A DNA stretch of 64,000 bases. Source: Rhodothermia bacterium (lineage in GTDB: Bacteria > Bacteroidota > Rhodothermia > Rhodothermales > UBA2364). The notes under the pieces were generated by a model. It saw only the letters and a program-made list of their open reading frames with translations, was not told where the DNA came from and did no database searches. This document shows, piece after piece, positions 15,948 through 24,781 of this stretch (position 1 is its first letter; each line of letters starts with the position of its first letter). Position numbers and translations under genes: made by a program. Location: the NCBI GenBank assembly GCA_017303715.1, contig JAFLBZ010000026.1, positions 1-64,000 of the forward strand. Direction: 5' to 3'.

Positions 15948-17132
15948 GTGTTGAACCCCAAAAAAGACCGGATATTAATGATTGTTCCGCGCATTGCTCC
16001 AGATTTGGGAGGAATGGCTGAATTATGTCATGACATGGCCACAACTTTTCAGGATGACATGTTTGACGTTACGGTGCTATCGGACAGCATCGCCAAGGAA
16101 AGTCAGAAAACAACCCAAAGATACAAACGTATAAAATCCGTTATTTTTCCCAAAAAAAAAGAACCTATCCTCCTGAAGTTGGTACAAGACACCAGTCATG
16201 CTTTGGCTGCTTCACTCAAAAAAAACGACTCAGACAATAAACCTTACGATTTGGTTTGGGTAATTGGTCACGACGAAAAAGCGCTTGATTTAGCCCTCCA
16301 ACTCAAAAAACAAAATGGAATTCCCGTTTGGTTACACGCCGTTAGCGGAGAAAAAGCCCTCCATACAGAAAATCAAACCGTGCATGGCCTGAAAGCCATC
16401 ATAAAAAGCCAACATCCACAAAGGTTGATTGACCAAGTAGATGTTGTAAGTGCGTGTACCCAGAATGCCGTCCAACACTATAAAAATTTGACCACAAAAG
16501 ACCAACCCGTGATCAAACTGAGGCCATGGGTTACATATGCAATGCAAAAAAACACTTACGGGATCCAACATAAAGATATGCAACAAACCGTAAGGCTTCT
16601 TTTTGCAGGAGAATGTGAAGCGGATTTCGATCTTTTACGGTTTTGCAAAATGATCCGCAACTCACCTGCAAATTTCCGGCTTAAAATCATGTTAACGGGC
16701 GAACATTCAGCGCTTCTCCGCCATTGGGTGAAAGCTGAAAAGGATGAACGATTCATTATAAGGGATTACCCACTTTCGGGTATTGCCAAAGGCATCTGGG
16801 AAGAAACCGACCTCTTTATCCTTCCACAGAAAGAAGGAGCAAGCGGCCTATACATACCCACTTTTTTTCATACCGCCTTATTGCACCAAACACCCATATT
16901 GGCTATTGCAGACGAAAATACAGCGTTGTTTCAAGAAATGTCCGCCGGACTTGCAGGGCCTGTTTACACATGGGAGCAAATGGACGAAGTAGATGCTTTA
17001 TTACAAGTCTTGCCCGAATATCCCAGTATGCTAAAGAACTGGCAAGAAAATGCCGTAAAATACAGAATCAACTTCAACCAAAAGGCTGTAATCAAGCGTT
17101 ATAAAAAAATTGCCCGCACCATTTGCGGCTAA
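15948..17132 (+). CDS. GT-B fold glycosyltransferase-like protein (GT4-like)
   Basis: The 394-residue protein begins with RILMIVPRIAPDLGGMAELC, the usual N-terminal pattern of GT4-type glycosyltransferases (glycine-rich loop near the start). VRLLFAGECEADFDLL opens the second Rossmann-like half, and ETDLFILPQKEGASGLYIPTF matches the donor-binding region in position and type, although the classic E-x7-E pair is not clear. It has no transmembrane segment. The start is uncertain: GTG at 15948, TTG at 15951 or ATG at 15978; the ATG would cut the first ten residues. Substrate is unknown, and no polysaccharide cluster surrounds it. It stands 230 nt after the infB terminator, and the GroES-like gene starts just after it. 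Confidence 0.72.
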   Translation: MLNPKKDRILMIVPRIAPDLGGMAELCHDMATTFQDDMFDVTVLSDSIAKESQKTTQRYKRIKSVIFPKKKEPILLKLVQDTSHALAASLKKNDSDNKPYDLVWVIGHDEKALDLALQLKKQNGIPVWLHAVSGEKALHTENQTVHGLKAIIKSQHPQRLIDQVDVVSACTQNAVQHYKNLTTKDQPVIKLRPWVTYAMQKNTYGIQHKDMQQTVRLLFAGECEADFDLLRFCKMIRNSPANFRLKIMLTGEHSALLRHWVKAEKDERFIIRDYPLSGIAKGIWEETDLFILPQKEGASGLYIPTFFHTALLHQTPILAIADENTALFQEMSAGLAGPVYTWEQMDEVDALLQVLPEYPSMLKNWQENAVKYRINFNQKAVIKRYKKIARTICG

Positions 17133-17146
17133 AATGGAGAAAAACA

Positions 17147-17545
17147 ATGCTCATTAACGGGCGAAATGGCAGTTTATTGATGGTCGGCGACCGCGTACTG
17201 ATTTTACCGGAGACCGAAGATACGGAAACCCCTTCTGGACTTGTTTTGCCTGCTTCCGTTAAAGAAAGAGAACGTCTAAGATGTGGCCAAGTGGTTGCGG
17301 TTGGGCCGGGGTACGTCATTCCCAACCCCGAATATTCGGACGAAGATGCTTGGATGCACGAAAAGAGCGAAGTCCGTTACCTGTCTCTACAAGCTAAAAT
17401 TGGCGACATTGCTTATTTCTTACGAAAAGACGCCATAGAACTCTTGTTTGAGGACAAAACGTACCTGATTATTCCACACCACGCCATTTTAGCCCTTGTC
17501 CGCAATCAACCAGACGAGCGCGAATTATATGGCAACCGCCTTTAA
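17147..17545 (+). CDS. GroES/Cpn10-like protein
   Basis: The 132-residue product has a GroES-type beta-barrel pattern: VGDRVLILPE near the start, TPSGLVLPASV in the place of the mobile loop, then CGQVVAVGPG, and a late GDIAYF. True GroES is about 95 residues; this one has an insertion after GPG and a C-terminal extension, so it is divergent. The ATG at 17147 is preceded by GGAG at a good distance, better than a TTG-started frame overlapping the previous gene. No groEL is nearby. It could be an accessory co-chaperonin or a protein that reuses the fold. It ends 9 nt from the convergent prfA stop. Confidence 0.7.
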   Translation: MLINGRNGSLLMVGDRVLILPETEDTETPSGLVLPASVKERERLRCGQVVAVGPGYVIPNPEYSDEDAWMHEKSEVRYLSLQAKIGDIAYFLRKDAIELLFEDKTYLIIPHHAILALVRNQPDERELYGNRL

Positions 17546-17554
17546 TCTTTTCGC

Positions 17555-18646
17555 TTAGGATTGCGCCAACCGCTCTGCATAATCTGCCATGCGAAGTGCC
17601 TTGATTATAGGCTCTATATTACCATCAATCACCGACTGGAGGGTATAGTTTTTGGAACTCCCTTCTAATCTGTGATCCGTTACCCGTGCCTGCGGCCAAT
17701 TATAAGTACGGATTTTATCCGAGCGGTCACCTGTCCCCACCATACTCCGTCGGTGCTCGGTTCTTTCGGCATTCCGCTTCGCCAATTCCAAGTCGAACAA
17801 GCGAGACCTAAGCACTTTCATAGCCTTGTCTTTATTTTTGTGCTGGCTTTTTTCGTCTTGACAAGTCACCACCAAACCTGTTGGTAAATGGGTAATTCGG
17901 ATTGCGGACTCGGTTCGGTTAACATGTTGCCCACCCGCACCACTTGCACGCATGGTATCTATGCGCAAATCCTCGTCATTGATCTGAACATCTACTTCTT
18001 CGGCCTCCGGCAAAATGGCGACCGTTGCCGCCGAGGTATGGATACGACCACTAGACTCTGTTGCCGGAACCCGTTGTACGCGGTGGACACCGCTCTCGTA
18101 GCGCATCATTGCAAAGGCGTCCACACCTTCCAAGCCAAAAACAACCTCTTTAAAGCCCCCCATCGTTCCGGTATTTTCATCAATCAAGTCAACCCGCCAG
18201 CCTTTTTTCTCGGCAAAACGGGTGTACATTCGGTAAAGGTCTCCCGCAAAAAGGGAAGCTTCGTCTCCACCAGTTCCCGCTCTAATTTCGACGATGCAGT
18301 TCTTGGAGTCTTCGGGATCTCTCGGAAGGAGTTGGTAGCTCAAATCCTCTTCTGCTTTTGGCAGAGCCTCCTCTGCGACAACGAGTTCTTGTCGAGCAAG
18401 CTGTGTTAATTCTTCATCTTCGCCGGCACGAATGATTTCTTTCAGTTCCTCGATATTGTTTTTAAGGGCCAAAAACTTGTCAATATTCTGTACGAGCGCC
18501 TCCAATTCGCGGTGTTCCTTACCCAATTGCGCCATCAGACTCAGGTTGTTGGACAGTGTGGGGTCAGCCAATTGTTGCGACACCTCTTCGAACTTCTCCC
18601 GTATTTCCGTCAGTTTTTCTGGTTGTATCATAAGTCTTTGGTTCAT
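17555..18646 (-). CDS. prfA: peptide chain release factor 1
   Basis: RF1 ends translation at UAA and UAG. The 363 residues include the GAGGQHVNRTESAIR motif, which enters the peptidyl-transferase centre, and the codon-recognition region with RVPATESSGRIHTS. IRTYNWPQARVTDHR near the C-terminus is typical for RF1 rather than RF2. There is no programmed frameshift site. The start is ATG at 18646; an internal ATG at 18631 is possible. It stands alone, convergent with the GroES-like gene. Confidence 0.96.
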   Translation of the reverse strand: MNQRLMIQPEKLTEIREKFEEVSQQLADPTLSNNLSLMAQLGKEHRELEALVQNIDKFLALKNNIEELKEIIRAGEDEELTQLARQELVVAEEALPKAEEDLSYQLLPRDPEDSKNCIVEIRAGTGGDEASLFAGDLYRMYTRFAEKKGWRVDLIDENTGTMGGFKEVVFGLEGVDAFAMMRYESGVHRVQRVPATESSGRIHTSAATVAILPEAEEVDVQINDEDLRIDTMRASGAGGQHVNRTESAIRITHLPTGLVVTCQDEKSQHKNKDKAMKVLRSRLFDLELAKRNAERTEHRRSMVGTGDRSDKIRTYNWPQARVTDHRLEGSSKNYTLQSVIDGNIEPIIKALRMADYAERLAQS

Positions 18647-18886
18647 TATTTAATTTTGGTATCATTATACCTAACTTTTGTTTCAATTTGAGAATCTTAA
18701 TCCTCTAATCATTAAACCTTTAGGGTTTTTGCGGCATTTAAGCATAAAATACCCACACCACAGCCCTCACGACTGTTCTTTTAAGAGCAATTTTTCAGTA
18801 TTGCCCGATTGTATTCCTTCTGAATACTTTCTGGCATACTTTGTGCTGTAGTGGTGGACAACTGCGATGTTTAACCAACCAATTTT

Positions 18887-19213
18887 ATGCGCCTGCGCTT
18901 GTCCTCCGCCCTCTTGGTTTGGCTACTTTCTTGTGGCATTGGGGCTTATATATTAGATAGCTATGCCACTCGGCCATTACCTGTACTCGTTGAATCGTTC
19001 CGAAGTGAAGGAATGACGGATGAGCAAGTGGTTCAAAAAGCCATGAGAACCGCTCGCGAACAAGCCGCCAATTGGTGGTGGGTTCATGACCGCGAAGCGA
19101 CCTTGGTCTTCGCCAAATCTCGGTCTTATGATCCAACCATTTATAAATCCCTTCCAATGGCATTTTTATTTGAGAATACGCCCGACATGACCATCTCAAA
19201 GGCATCACTCTAA
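18887..19213 (+). CDS. small membrane-anchored or secreted protein of unknown function
   Basis: The frame codes 108 residues, with a hydrophobic N-terminal segment at about 5-25 (LSSALLVWLLSCGIGAYIL) that could be a signal peptide or anchor. A cysteine sits inside it, but the context is not a clear lipobox. The rest is soluble, with WWW at 68-70. I recognise no family. It is flanked by intergenic DNA and followed by a hairpin terminator, which supports a real gene. An opposite-strand frame of almost the same span exists but has a less protein-like composition. Confidence 0.5.
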   Translation: MRLRLSSALLVWLLSCGIGAYILDSYATRPLPVLVESFRSEGMTDEQVVQKAMRTAREQAANWWWVHDREATLVFAKSRSYDPTIYKSLPMAFLFENTPDMTISKASL

Positions 19214-19238
19214 TAAAACGCTAAGATCCGATTTCTAA

Positions 19239-19268
19239 AAGAGACTTCATTTTCTAAAGTCTCTTTTT
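19239..19268. terminator. bidirectional intrinsic terminator
   Basis: AAGAGACTT at 19239-19247 pairs with AAGTCTCTT at 19257-19265, with a T-run to the right and an A-run to the left. It can serve both the small plus-strand gene and the minus-strand gene ending at 19291. Confidence 0.75.
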
Positions 19269-19290
19269 AGTTTCTCCACAAGTCTAAATT

Positions 19291-21162
19291 TTAGAAATTA
19301 AAACTCCCTGTTCTTGGTTGCGGATTGCTCGCGCCAGCAGCGCTTACGGCAGAAGCCAGTTTTTGCCATTCTGTGGTATTCCAAGTATCGCGATGAATCC
19401 GAACAATACGGGCTTGAGATCTACGATATGGCGTTGGGTTGTTCAGGGCTGCTTGGATTAAGCCATTCGCGATAACGCTTAACCTGTTTTTATTTTCTTC
19501 CGTAAAGCCAAATCGCCCAATCGAATTGACCAAATTATCGTATTCGTAGTCTAATTCTGTTTTTTCACCCGTCTTTGCCGGATCCAAGAACGTCGTATGG
19601 TCAAACCGGAAGGTAAAGCGCTCGTCCAGAATATCGGGATCTACGCGCTCTAATAAATCGGAAGCGCCCGCTGGCAAGAAAAACCGAATTCGATCCCCAT
19701 TAGCAGCATATTTCCGTATTACCAGATTACCACTTTGCGGTACATCGTCCGAGGCATAATCCGGCAATCCAAAGTGAGGATTAAGTTCTCTGAATCGTTG
19801 GTATAATGAATTTTTCGCATCGCCATAGCCCCAATTCATCTGACGTCCACCATTGTTTTCTAAAATGCCCAGCAGATCGGAAAGGGTAATGGTAGTACCG
19901 TCTGACACTTGCACGAGGTCTGTCCGCAACAATTTGGCGGGATCAATCCGCAACTTCTCTACGGCACGCATAGAGCCATAGAGGGAGGGCACATAGCCCT
20001 GTGAATAGGATTTAAAAGAAGAGTTTTTACTAACGATGGGGAATCCAGTGGTAAGCCCCCATATAAAGGCATGTGCTACGGAATTCAGGGGCATCCGCTC
20101 GGTACGATTTTGCAAATAGAGCTGATAGACTTTAAAGATATTGCCTGGCCCCGTGTGGTATGCAGATATACCGGGGATCTCGTGCCCAACGGCATTGGAA
20201 TAAGCCCGAACCAAGGTTGCTGATGCCTCCATTGTTAGGAGTGGATGGCGTTCCTCCCGTACCTTCAAGACACCGCCTTGTATATTCTTAATATCATATT
20301 GTTCTATATCGAATGTTCTAAGCAGACTGGGCATAAACTGATAACGCCCACGCGCACCAACACTTGAAACCAACCAATCTTGGTTAAAGGTTTCTACCGT
20401 CCCGATCTCGGTAACAAGGGTACTAAGTCCTAATCTTTGCGCCAAACGTAATTCATAAGTGATCAAATTTTCTTCTCTTCTGCGGGCTTCTAAGACCTGA
20501 TTTTTCCGACCCCAACGGGTCTGTATATCGGAAGCGGCATACCCTCTTGTGCGGTATCGCTCTTTAATCTTCCGCCCCACTTTTTCCCTTTCGCGGTCCA
20601 CTTCGTCCCAGACCATCCAACCACGGCCTGCATAAACCTGCTTTAAGCTATCCAACGTCACCAATTCGAGTGTATTTCCTGTCTTATCCATCACACGAAT
20701 GGTGAAATTATCGTCCTCGCCCTGTCGCGTAGCAAACATGCTCAGCAAGTCGGTAAATTTTTTATAGGTCTCCCCTCCCAGTGCCGCAAAATTCGATACC
20801 ATACGATTTTTATCCGCCACATCCTCTCCCGGGAACAGTCCGGGAAAACTTTGGTCAGGATGGTTAATGAGGTCTTTCAGGTTAAAAGGCCGTCTCGGCA
20901 TGGAGGTATAGAGTGCTGTGACAGAATCAGGGGAAAGCCCTCTTAATTTTTCCGCAAGGGGGTCTCTAAGCGCAGGGTCAGCTTTTGCACTTCCATCCAA
21001 TAGCAAGCAGGTAAACAAGAAAATCCCCGCTCCGGCCAATAATGGGCCCGCAATGTCCTGTTTATTTTCCCACCAATGTCTAAAGTATTGCCATACGTTT
21101 TTTTCAGGTGGTTGAGCAGGATTTCCTAAAGAGGGATCTGAAGAAAAAGACGCTTTATGCAT
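19291..21162 (-). CDS. membrane-anchored lytic transglycosylase-like protein
   Basis: The 623-residue protein has one transmembrane segment at about 38-56 (GPLLAGAGIFLFTCLLL), then a long periplasmic part. Residues about 240-350 resemble the SLT/MltD lysozyme-like fold: the likely catalytic glutamate is E257 in TVETFN, followed by SSVGARGRYQFMPS and later ISAYHTGPGNIFKVY. These match the E-x2-FN, S-x-AGA-x-G-x-WQFMP and AYN-x-GPGN motifs of membrane-bound lytic transglycosylases. The N- and C-terminal thirds match nothing I recognise, and no LysM repeats are visible. Probable role: cutting peptidoglycan glycan strands. It follows two other minus-strand genes closely (7 nt after the upstream stop). 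Confidence 0.7.
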   Translation of the reverse strand: MHKASFSSDPSLGNPAQPPEKNVWQYFRHWWENKQDIAGPLLAGAGIFLFTCLLLDGSAKADPALRDPLAEKLRGLSPDSVTALYTSMPRRPFNLKDLINHPDQSFPGLFPGEDVADKNRMVSNFAALGGETYKKFTDLLSMFATRQGEDDNFTIRVMDKTGNTLELVTLDSLKQVYAGRGWMVWDEVDREREKVGRKIKERYRTRGYAASDIQTRWGRKNQVLEARRREENLITYELRLAQRLGLSTLVTEIGTVETFNQDWLVSSVGARGRYQFMPSLLRTFDIEQYDIKNIQGGVLKVREERHPLLTMEASATLVRAYSNAVGHEIPGISAYHTGPGNIFKVYQLYLQNRTERMPLNSVAHAFIWGLTTGFPIVSKNSSFKSYSQGYVPSLYGSMRAVEKLRIDPAKLLRTDLVQVSDGTTITLSDLLGILENNGGRQMNWGYGDAKNSLYQRFRELNPHFGLPDYASDDVPQSGNLVIRKYAANGDRIRFFLPAGASDLLERVDPDILDERFTFRFDHTTFLDPAKTGEKTELDYEYDNLVNSIGRFGFTEENKNRLSVIANGLIQAALNNPTPYRRSQARIVRIHRDTWNTTEWQKLASAVSAAGASNPQPRTGSFNF

Positions 21163-21169
21163 AATTAGA

Positions 21170-21889
21170 TTAAATTTTATGACGATTCAGCCGCTCCTGA
21201 ACAAGGTGGCGAGAAAGGTTTACCAAGTGTAAAAAAAGACCTCGTGTTCCATCTGGGAAGCGTTCGGGATGGAATTGCACGCCAATAATCGGTTTATCTA
21301 CATGTTCGATGGCTTCGATTACCCCATCAGGTGCATGTGCAACCGCTCGATAGCCATCACCCAACGAAGCAATCGCCTGAATATGTCGAGTGTTCACTTC
21401 CACAGTCGTTTCATTCAAAACCGTATATAGCTTTGATCCAACATCAACCTGAATATGGTGCAGATCTGCCCCGCGCCGATTAGAATGTACCATTGCATGC
21501 TCACGCTGTCGCTCCACATCTGCATAAAGGGTTCCATTTGCCAGCATATTCAACAACTGCATCCCGTAGCAAATCCCAAGCACAGGCTTCCCTGTCTGCA
21601 AAAACGCTCGAAGAAAACGTTGATCCCATTCATAACGGATTGGATGTGTCTCGGTCAAATCCTGCGGCAGGTCTCCGATGAGTCCTCCGCAAATGGCCGG
21701 ACCACCTGTAACGACCAAGCCATCCAAATGCGAGATCATCTCCAGCATCCGTAAATCATCTTGCAATATTGGAACAATCCATGGCAAACCACCTGCGGCC
21801 TCAACAGCTTGTACATAGACCCAAGCAAGTTGTTGCTCTTCTGCTACAAAGGAGGTTGTTATACCAATAACAGGTATAGAAGCGGTCAT
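21170..21889 (-). CDS. class I glutamine amidotransferase-like hydrolase (peptidase C26, PuuD-like)
   Basis: This is a stand-alone class I amidotransferase-fold protein of about 239 residues. The nucleophilic cysteine is in VLGICYGMQLL (C107 from the chosen start) and the histidine-glutamate pair is in IGVQFHPERFPD. The family includes gamma-glutamyl-GABA hydrolase and related gamma-glutamyl peptidases. The ATG at 21889 starts at the conserved PVIGIT strand; a TTG six codons earlier is possible. The downstream neighbour is the lytic transglycosylase-like gene, so hydrolysis of a gamma-D-glutamyl peptidoglycan fragment is conceivable, but the substrate cannot be read from the sequence. Confidence 0.85.
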   Translation of the reverse strand: MTASIPVIGITTSFVAEEQQLAWVYVQAVEAAGGLPWIVPILQDDLRMLEMISHLDGLVVTGGPAICGGLIGDLPQDLTETHPIRYEWDQRFLRAFLQTGKPVLGICYGMQLLNMLANGTLYADVERQREHAMVHSNRRGADLHHIQVDVGSKLYTVLNETTVEVNTRHIQAIASLGDGYRAVAHAPDGVIEAIEHVDKPIIGVQFHPERFPDGTRGLFLHLVNLSRHLVQERLNRHKI

Positions 21890-22014
21890 CAAGGAGGAGT
21901 TTTGCAAGTTGCGGATGCAAATGAGGTCACATAGTCAAGATAACGAAAAAAAGGCTTATTAACGTATATCTAAAACGTTTTTTATGAATCAGCAGTACAT
22001 TCAAAAAGGATAAA

Positions 22015-22920
22015 TCAAGTTGGATTTGGGACAAAGTCCCCGCCCCTACATTCTTTCAGGTAATGTAAACTCCGGACTTGGCCGGTCATTTCCAGCGTAT
22101 CTTTGTAGATTGGGTCGTGCCAACCCTCAATGTCTATACTGCCGGAAAAACCGCCCATCCGCAGTTCAGAGATGACGTCACGCCAATTACAATCGCCAAA
22201 GCCAGGTGTACGATGGAATGCAAAAGGAATCGTCCCATGGATGCCATGTGTTGCCAAAACATCTTTTCGGATGGTGGCACATTTCCCATGTACGTGAAAA
22301 ATCCGGCTCGCCCAGTGTCGAATTTGTGGGATTGGGTCTAAAAGTGCAATCATTTGGTGGCAAGGTTCCCATTCTAAACCAAGATTCTCGTTCTTCAAGG
22401 CATTAAACATGCGCTCCCAATGTTCTGGATGGTGTGCGATGTTCCAGTCACCTGTCTGCCAAGTGCCATCCATTGCGCAGTTTTCAAAAGCAAGACGAAC
22501 GCCAAAATCTTCTGCCATATTTGCAAGTGGTGAAAAGACCGACGCAAATCGGGGCAAGGACACCTCTATAGGCTGATTGCGCACGCGACCTGTAAAACCA
22601 CAAACGACATCCGTTCCAAATAAATGTGCATTTTCAATAAGTTTTTCCCAGCCTTCACGGGTTTCCACATCTTCGGCATCGTTTTCCAGTGGATTTCCAT
22701 AAATGCCTATCGAACTGATGACTACGCCAGTTCCGTCGAGTATCTCTTTTAATTCATTGGCCAAACGAGGCAAATCGGCATTTCCCAATGTTCGCCACCA
22801 CGTAAGTTCAAAACTTTCAAAACCATAGGGCAATATTTGTTTGATGTAAGAAACAGGATCATTAGCGCCGGATACCAACGTTCCAATACGGATTCCGAGT
22901 TCAGAAGTAAACATGTTCAT
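22015..22920 (-). CDS. sugar phosphate isomerase/epimerase-like TIM-barrel protein
   Basis: The 301-residue protein has the AP-endonuclease-2/xylose-isomerase-like barrel pattern: GIRIGTLV at the start, FESFELTWW, GVRLAFENC (metal-binding Glu), GLEWEPCHQ (Glu), IFHVHGKCA (His) and SIDIEGWHDP (Glu) near the end. These form the usual divalent-metal site. Substrate is unknown; many members act on inositols or keto-sugars. It is the first gene of a same-strand run 22920-19291, 125 nt ahead of the amidotransferase-like gene. Confidence 0.82.
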   Translation of the reverse strand: MNMFTSELGIRIGTLVSGANDPVSYIKQILPYGFESFELTWWRTLGNADLPRLANELKEILDGTGVVISSIGIYGNPLENDAEDVETREGWEKLIENAHLFGTDVVCGFTGRVRNQPIEVSLPRFASVFSPLANMAEDFGVRLAFENCAMDGTWQTGDWNIAHHPEHWERMFNALKNENLGLEWEPCHQMIALLDPIPQIRHWASRIFHVHGKCATIRKDVLATHGIHGTIPFAFHRTPGFGDCNWRDVISELRMGGFSGSIDIEGWHDPIYKDTLEMTGQVRSLHYLKECRGGDFVPNPT

Positions 22921-23017
22921 AGGATGATGATGAATGAGAGTCTGTTAATGTACAACAAAATTACATCGCACCACGTTGTCTTCTTTGGTATCTTTATCGA
23001 AAAACCAACACGCACCC

Positions 23018-24781
23018 ATGCCTTTTTTGCGCACCTATTTTATTGGTCTTCTTTTTTTTATCTGTATTGATAACGCACTTGCACAAAACATTTCGGGCAG
23101 GGTAATAGATGCAGAATCCCGCAACCCTCTTCGTTCAGCCTCTGTTTTCATTGAGGGACAAAAAAGTGGCCTTCAGACTGACGAATTGGGCCGTTTTAGT
23201 ATCCCCGTAATCCGTTCACCCTTCACTTTGGTGGTAAGATATGTGGGTTATGAATCGTTCCGGACGTACTTAACCCGACTTCCTCAGCAGCCTATTACCA
23301 TCCAATTACGACCCATCACAACAAATGTAGAAGTAGAGATCTCCGGAGAAGATCCGGCGGTTGGAATCATGCGCAAGGTGATTGCACGCAAAAGCAAATT
23401 TTTTGAAACTTGGGAGACCTACCAAGCCGAGATGTATGCCCGTTTTTCGCTTTGGGCTGGTCAGGAATTGGTGCAAGTTAAAGAAACCAATGCAGATGTC
23501 TTTGGGTATGGCGGCTCCGAGTTTAAAGAATGGGTTCGTGCTTACCGGAATATTCCAAAGACGGAGGAGTCATTTCGGTTTGCAGATAGAACACCTATGA
23601 TTAACTTTTACAATGATCTGGTTATCATTCAAGGCCGCTATTTACCCGGCCCTACACATCCACGCGCAATTGAGTACTACAATTTCCGGATTGGGAAGAA
23701 AACACCCACATCCTATGGCGAAACCGCAGAAATTTTTTTCACCCCATCCAAGCCTGAAATCGCGTCTTTTTCTGGCAACTTGACGGTTGACCTTAATGAT
23801 TTTGTGATCACTGAAGTTTATGCCCGCCCCTACCAATTGGCTACGGACGGTGTTGTTAAAGACTTTGAAGCCACCTACCGTCAAAAATTTGAGACGTGGC
23901 TTCTTGATGTCCAAGTTCCCGTTACGTTAGATATTGAAGGCCGAGTAGTGATGGGCAAAACGGGTGTTACGTACCCTTTGGTACGCTTTAAGCAGCAAAA
24001 CAAGCTCTTCAACATCCGCCTTAACCAAGCCATTCCCGATTCCCTCATGCAATTACCGGGGATTTCCTTTACCGAAGACGGTGCTGACCGTCGCAATACA
24101 TTACTACGCCGGATACAAGATGTTTTACCCTATAATGCCGAGCAATATGCCTTTGTATCACGCGCCGATACTCGCTTAACGGTCTCATCCCAAATTAAAG
24201 CGGATGGCTTTTTAGCACCTTATTTGGGGGAGTCGGTTGTAGATCGCCCCATGAATACAGGACAACGCCTATTTGAGGCGGTTAGTAAAGTATTACCATT
24301 TTTAGGTTTAAATGGCCTTAATGCCGCAATGCCCAATTTAAAGTGGAAACCCAAGGATGTCTTTGCAGAACTTGAGACAATGCGCGGTCTGGGCGTTCGT
24401 GTTTGGACGGATGAGCTCCCCATAATCCCCAAAAGCACCTTTGACGCATCCAGATACAGTTGGCTCAAACACAATCTGATGCTGGCAGACCGTACCCAAG
24501 GCAACAACCTTTCAAAAGTTCCGCTTTCTTTTCACCCATCCATAGATGCTACTCAAGACAGATGCCTCCTTGCCTTTGCGTTATATAAAGGATTTAGTGA
24601 TCCTTCGTGGAGCAACAAAAATGCAAAATCTCCTCTCGGTTTAAGTTTACAATACAGTACACCTTCGCCCTCGCAAAACGCATGGTATAGACAGTTGGCA
24701 CGGTCTGAAGCAAAAACAAGAGCCAAGAGTAGCTATCTACAATGGCTCCTAACGGATAAATGCTTTAAGCAACCGCCTTAA
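23018..24781 (+). CDS. DUF5686-like protein with carboxypeptidase-regulatory-like domain, apparently short
   Basis: This starts at ATG 23018 with a clean signal peptide (about 22 residues, ending NALAQ). Next comes a carboxypeptidase-regulatory-like beta-sandwich (NISGRVIDAESRNPL to about residue 95), common in Bacteroidota outer-membrane proteins. The following 300 residues match the DUF5686 pattern as I remember it. Family members usually run about 800 residues and end in an outer-membrane beta-barrel. This one is 587 residues and its C-terminus (PSLGLSLQYS-like, then a Ser/Lys-rich tail) does not look like a full barrel. Its stop codon overlaps the convergent NIF3 gene by 17 nt. It may be shortened or a variant. 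Confidence 0.7.
   Translation: MPFLRTYFIGLLFFICIDNALAQNISGRVIDAESRNPLRSASVFIEGQKSGLQTDELGRFSIPVIRSPFTLVVRYVGYESFRTYLTRLPQQPITIQLRPITTNVEVEISGEDPAVGIMRKVIARKSKFFETWETYQAEMYARFSLWAGQELVQVKETNADVFGYGGSEFKEWVRAYRNIPKTEESFRFADRTPMINFYNDLVIIQGRYLPGPTHPRAIEYYNFRIGKKTPTSYGETAEIFFTPSKPEIASFSGNLTVDLNDFVITEVYARPYQLATDGVVKDFEATYRQKFETWLLDVQVPVTLDIEGRVVMGKTGVTYPLVRFKQQNKLFNIRLNQAIPDSLMQLPGISFTEDGADRRNTLLRRIQDVLPYNAEQYAFVSRADTRLTVSSQIKADGFLAPYLGESVVDRPMNTGQRLFEAVSKVLPFLGLNGLNAAMPNLKWKPKDVFAELETMRGLGVRVWTDELPIIPKSTFDASRYSWLKHNLMLADRTQGNNLSKVPLSFHPSIDATQDRCLLAFALYKGFSDPSWSNKNAKSPLGLSLQYSTPSPSQNAWYRQLARSEAKTRAKSSYLQWLLTDKCFKQPP

Noticed and set aside
17555-18646. prfA as release factor 2 with a frameshift
   Set aside because: The PAT motif and the downstream IRTYN signature are RF1-like and the frame is uninterrupted.
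18885-19208. 107-codon frame antisense to the small anchored protein
   Set aside because: It is Arg-, His- and Trp-rich without hydrophobic order, while the plus-strand frame has a signal-like start and is followed by a terminator.
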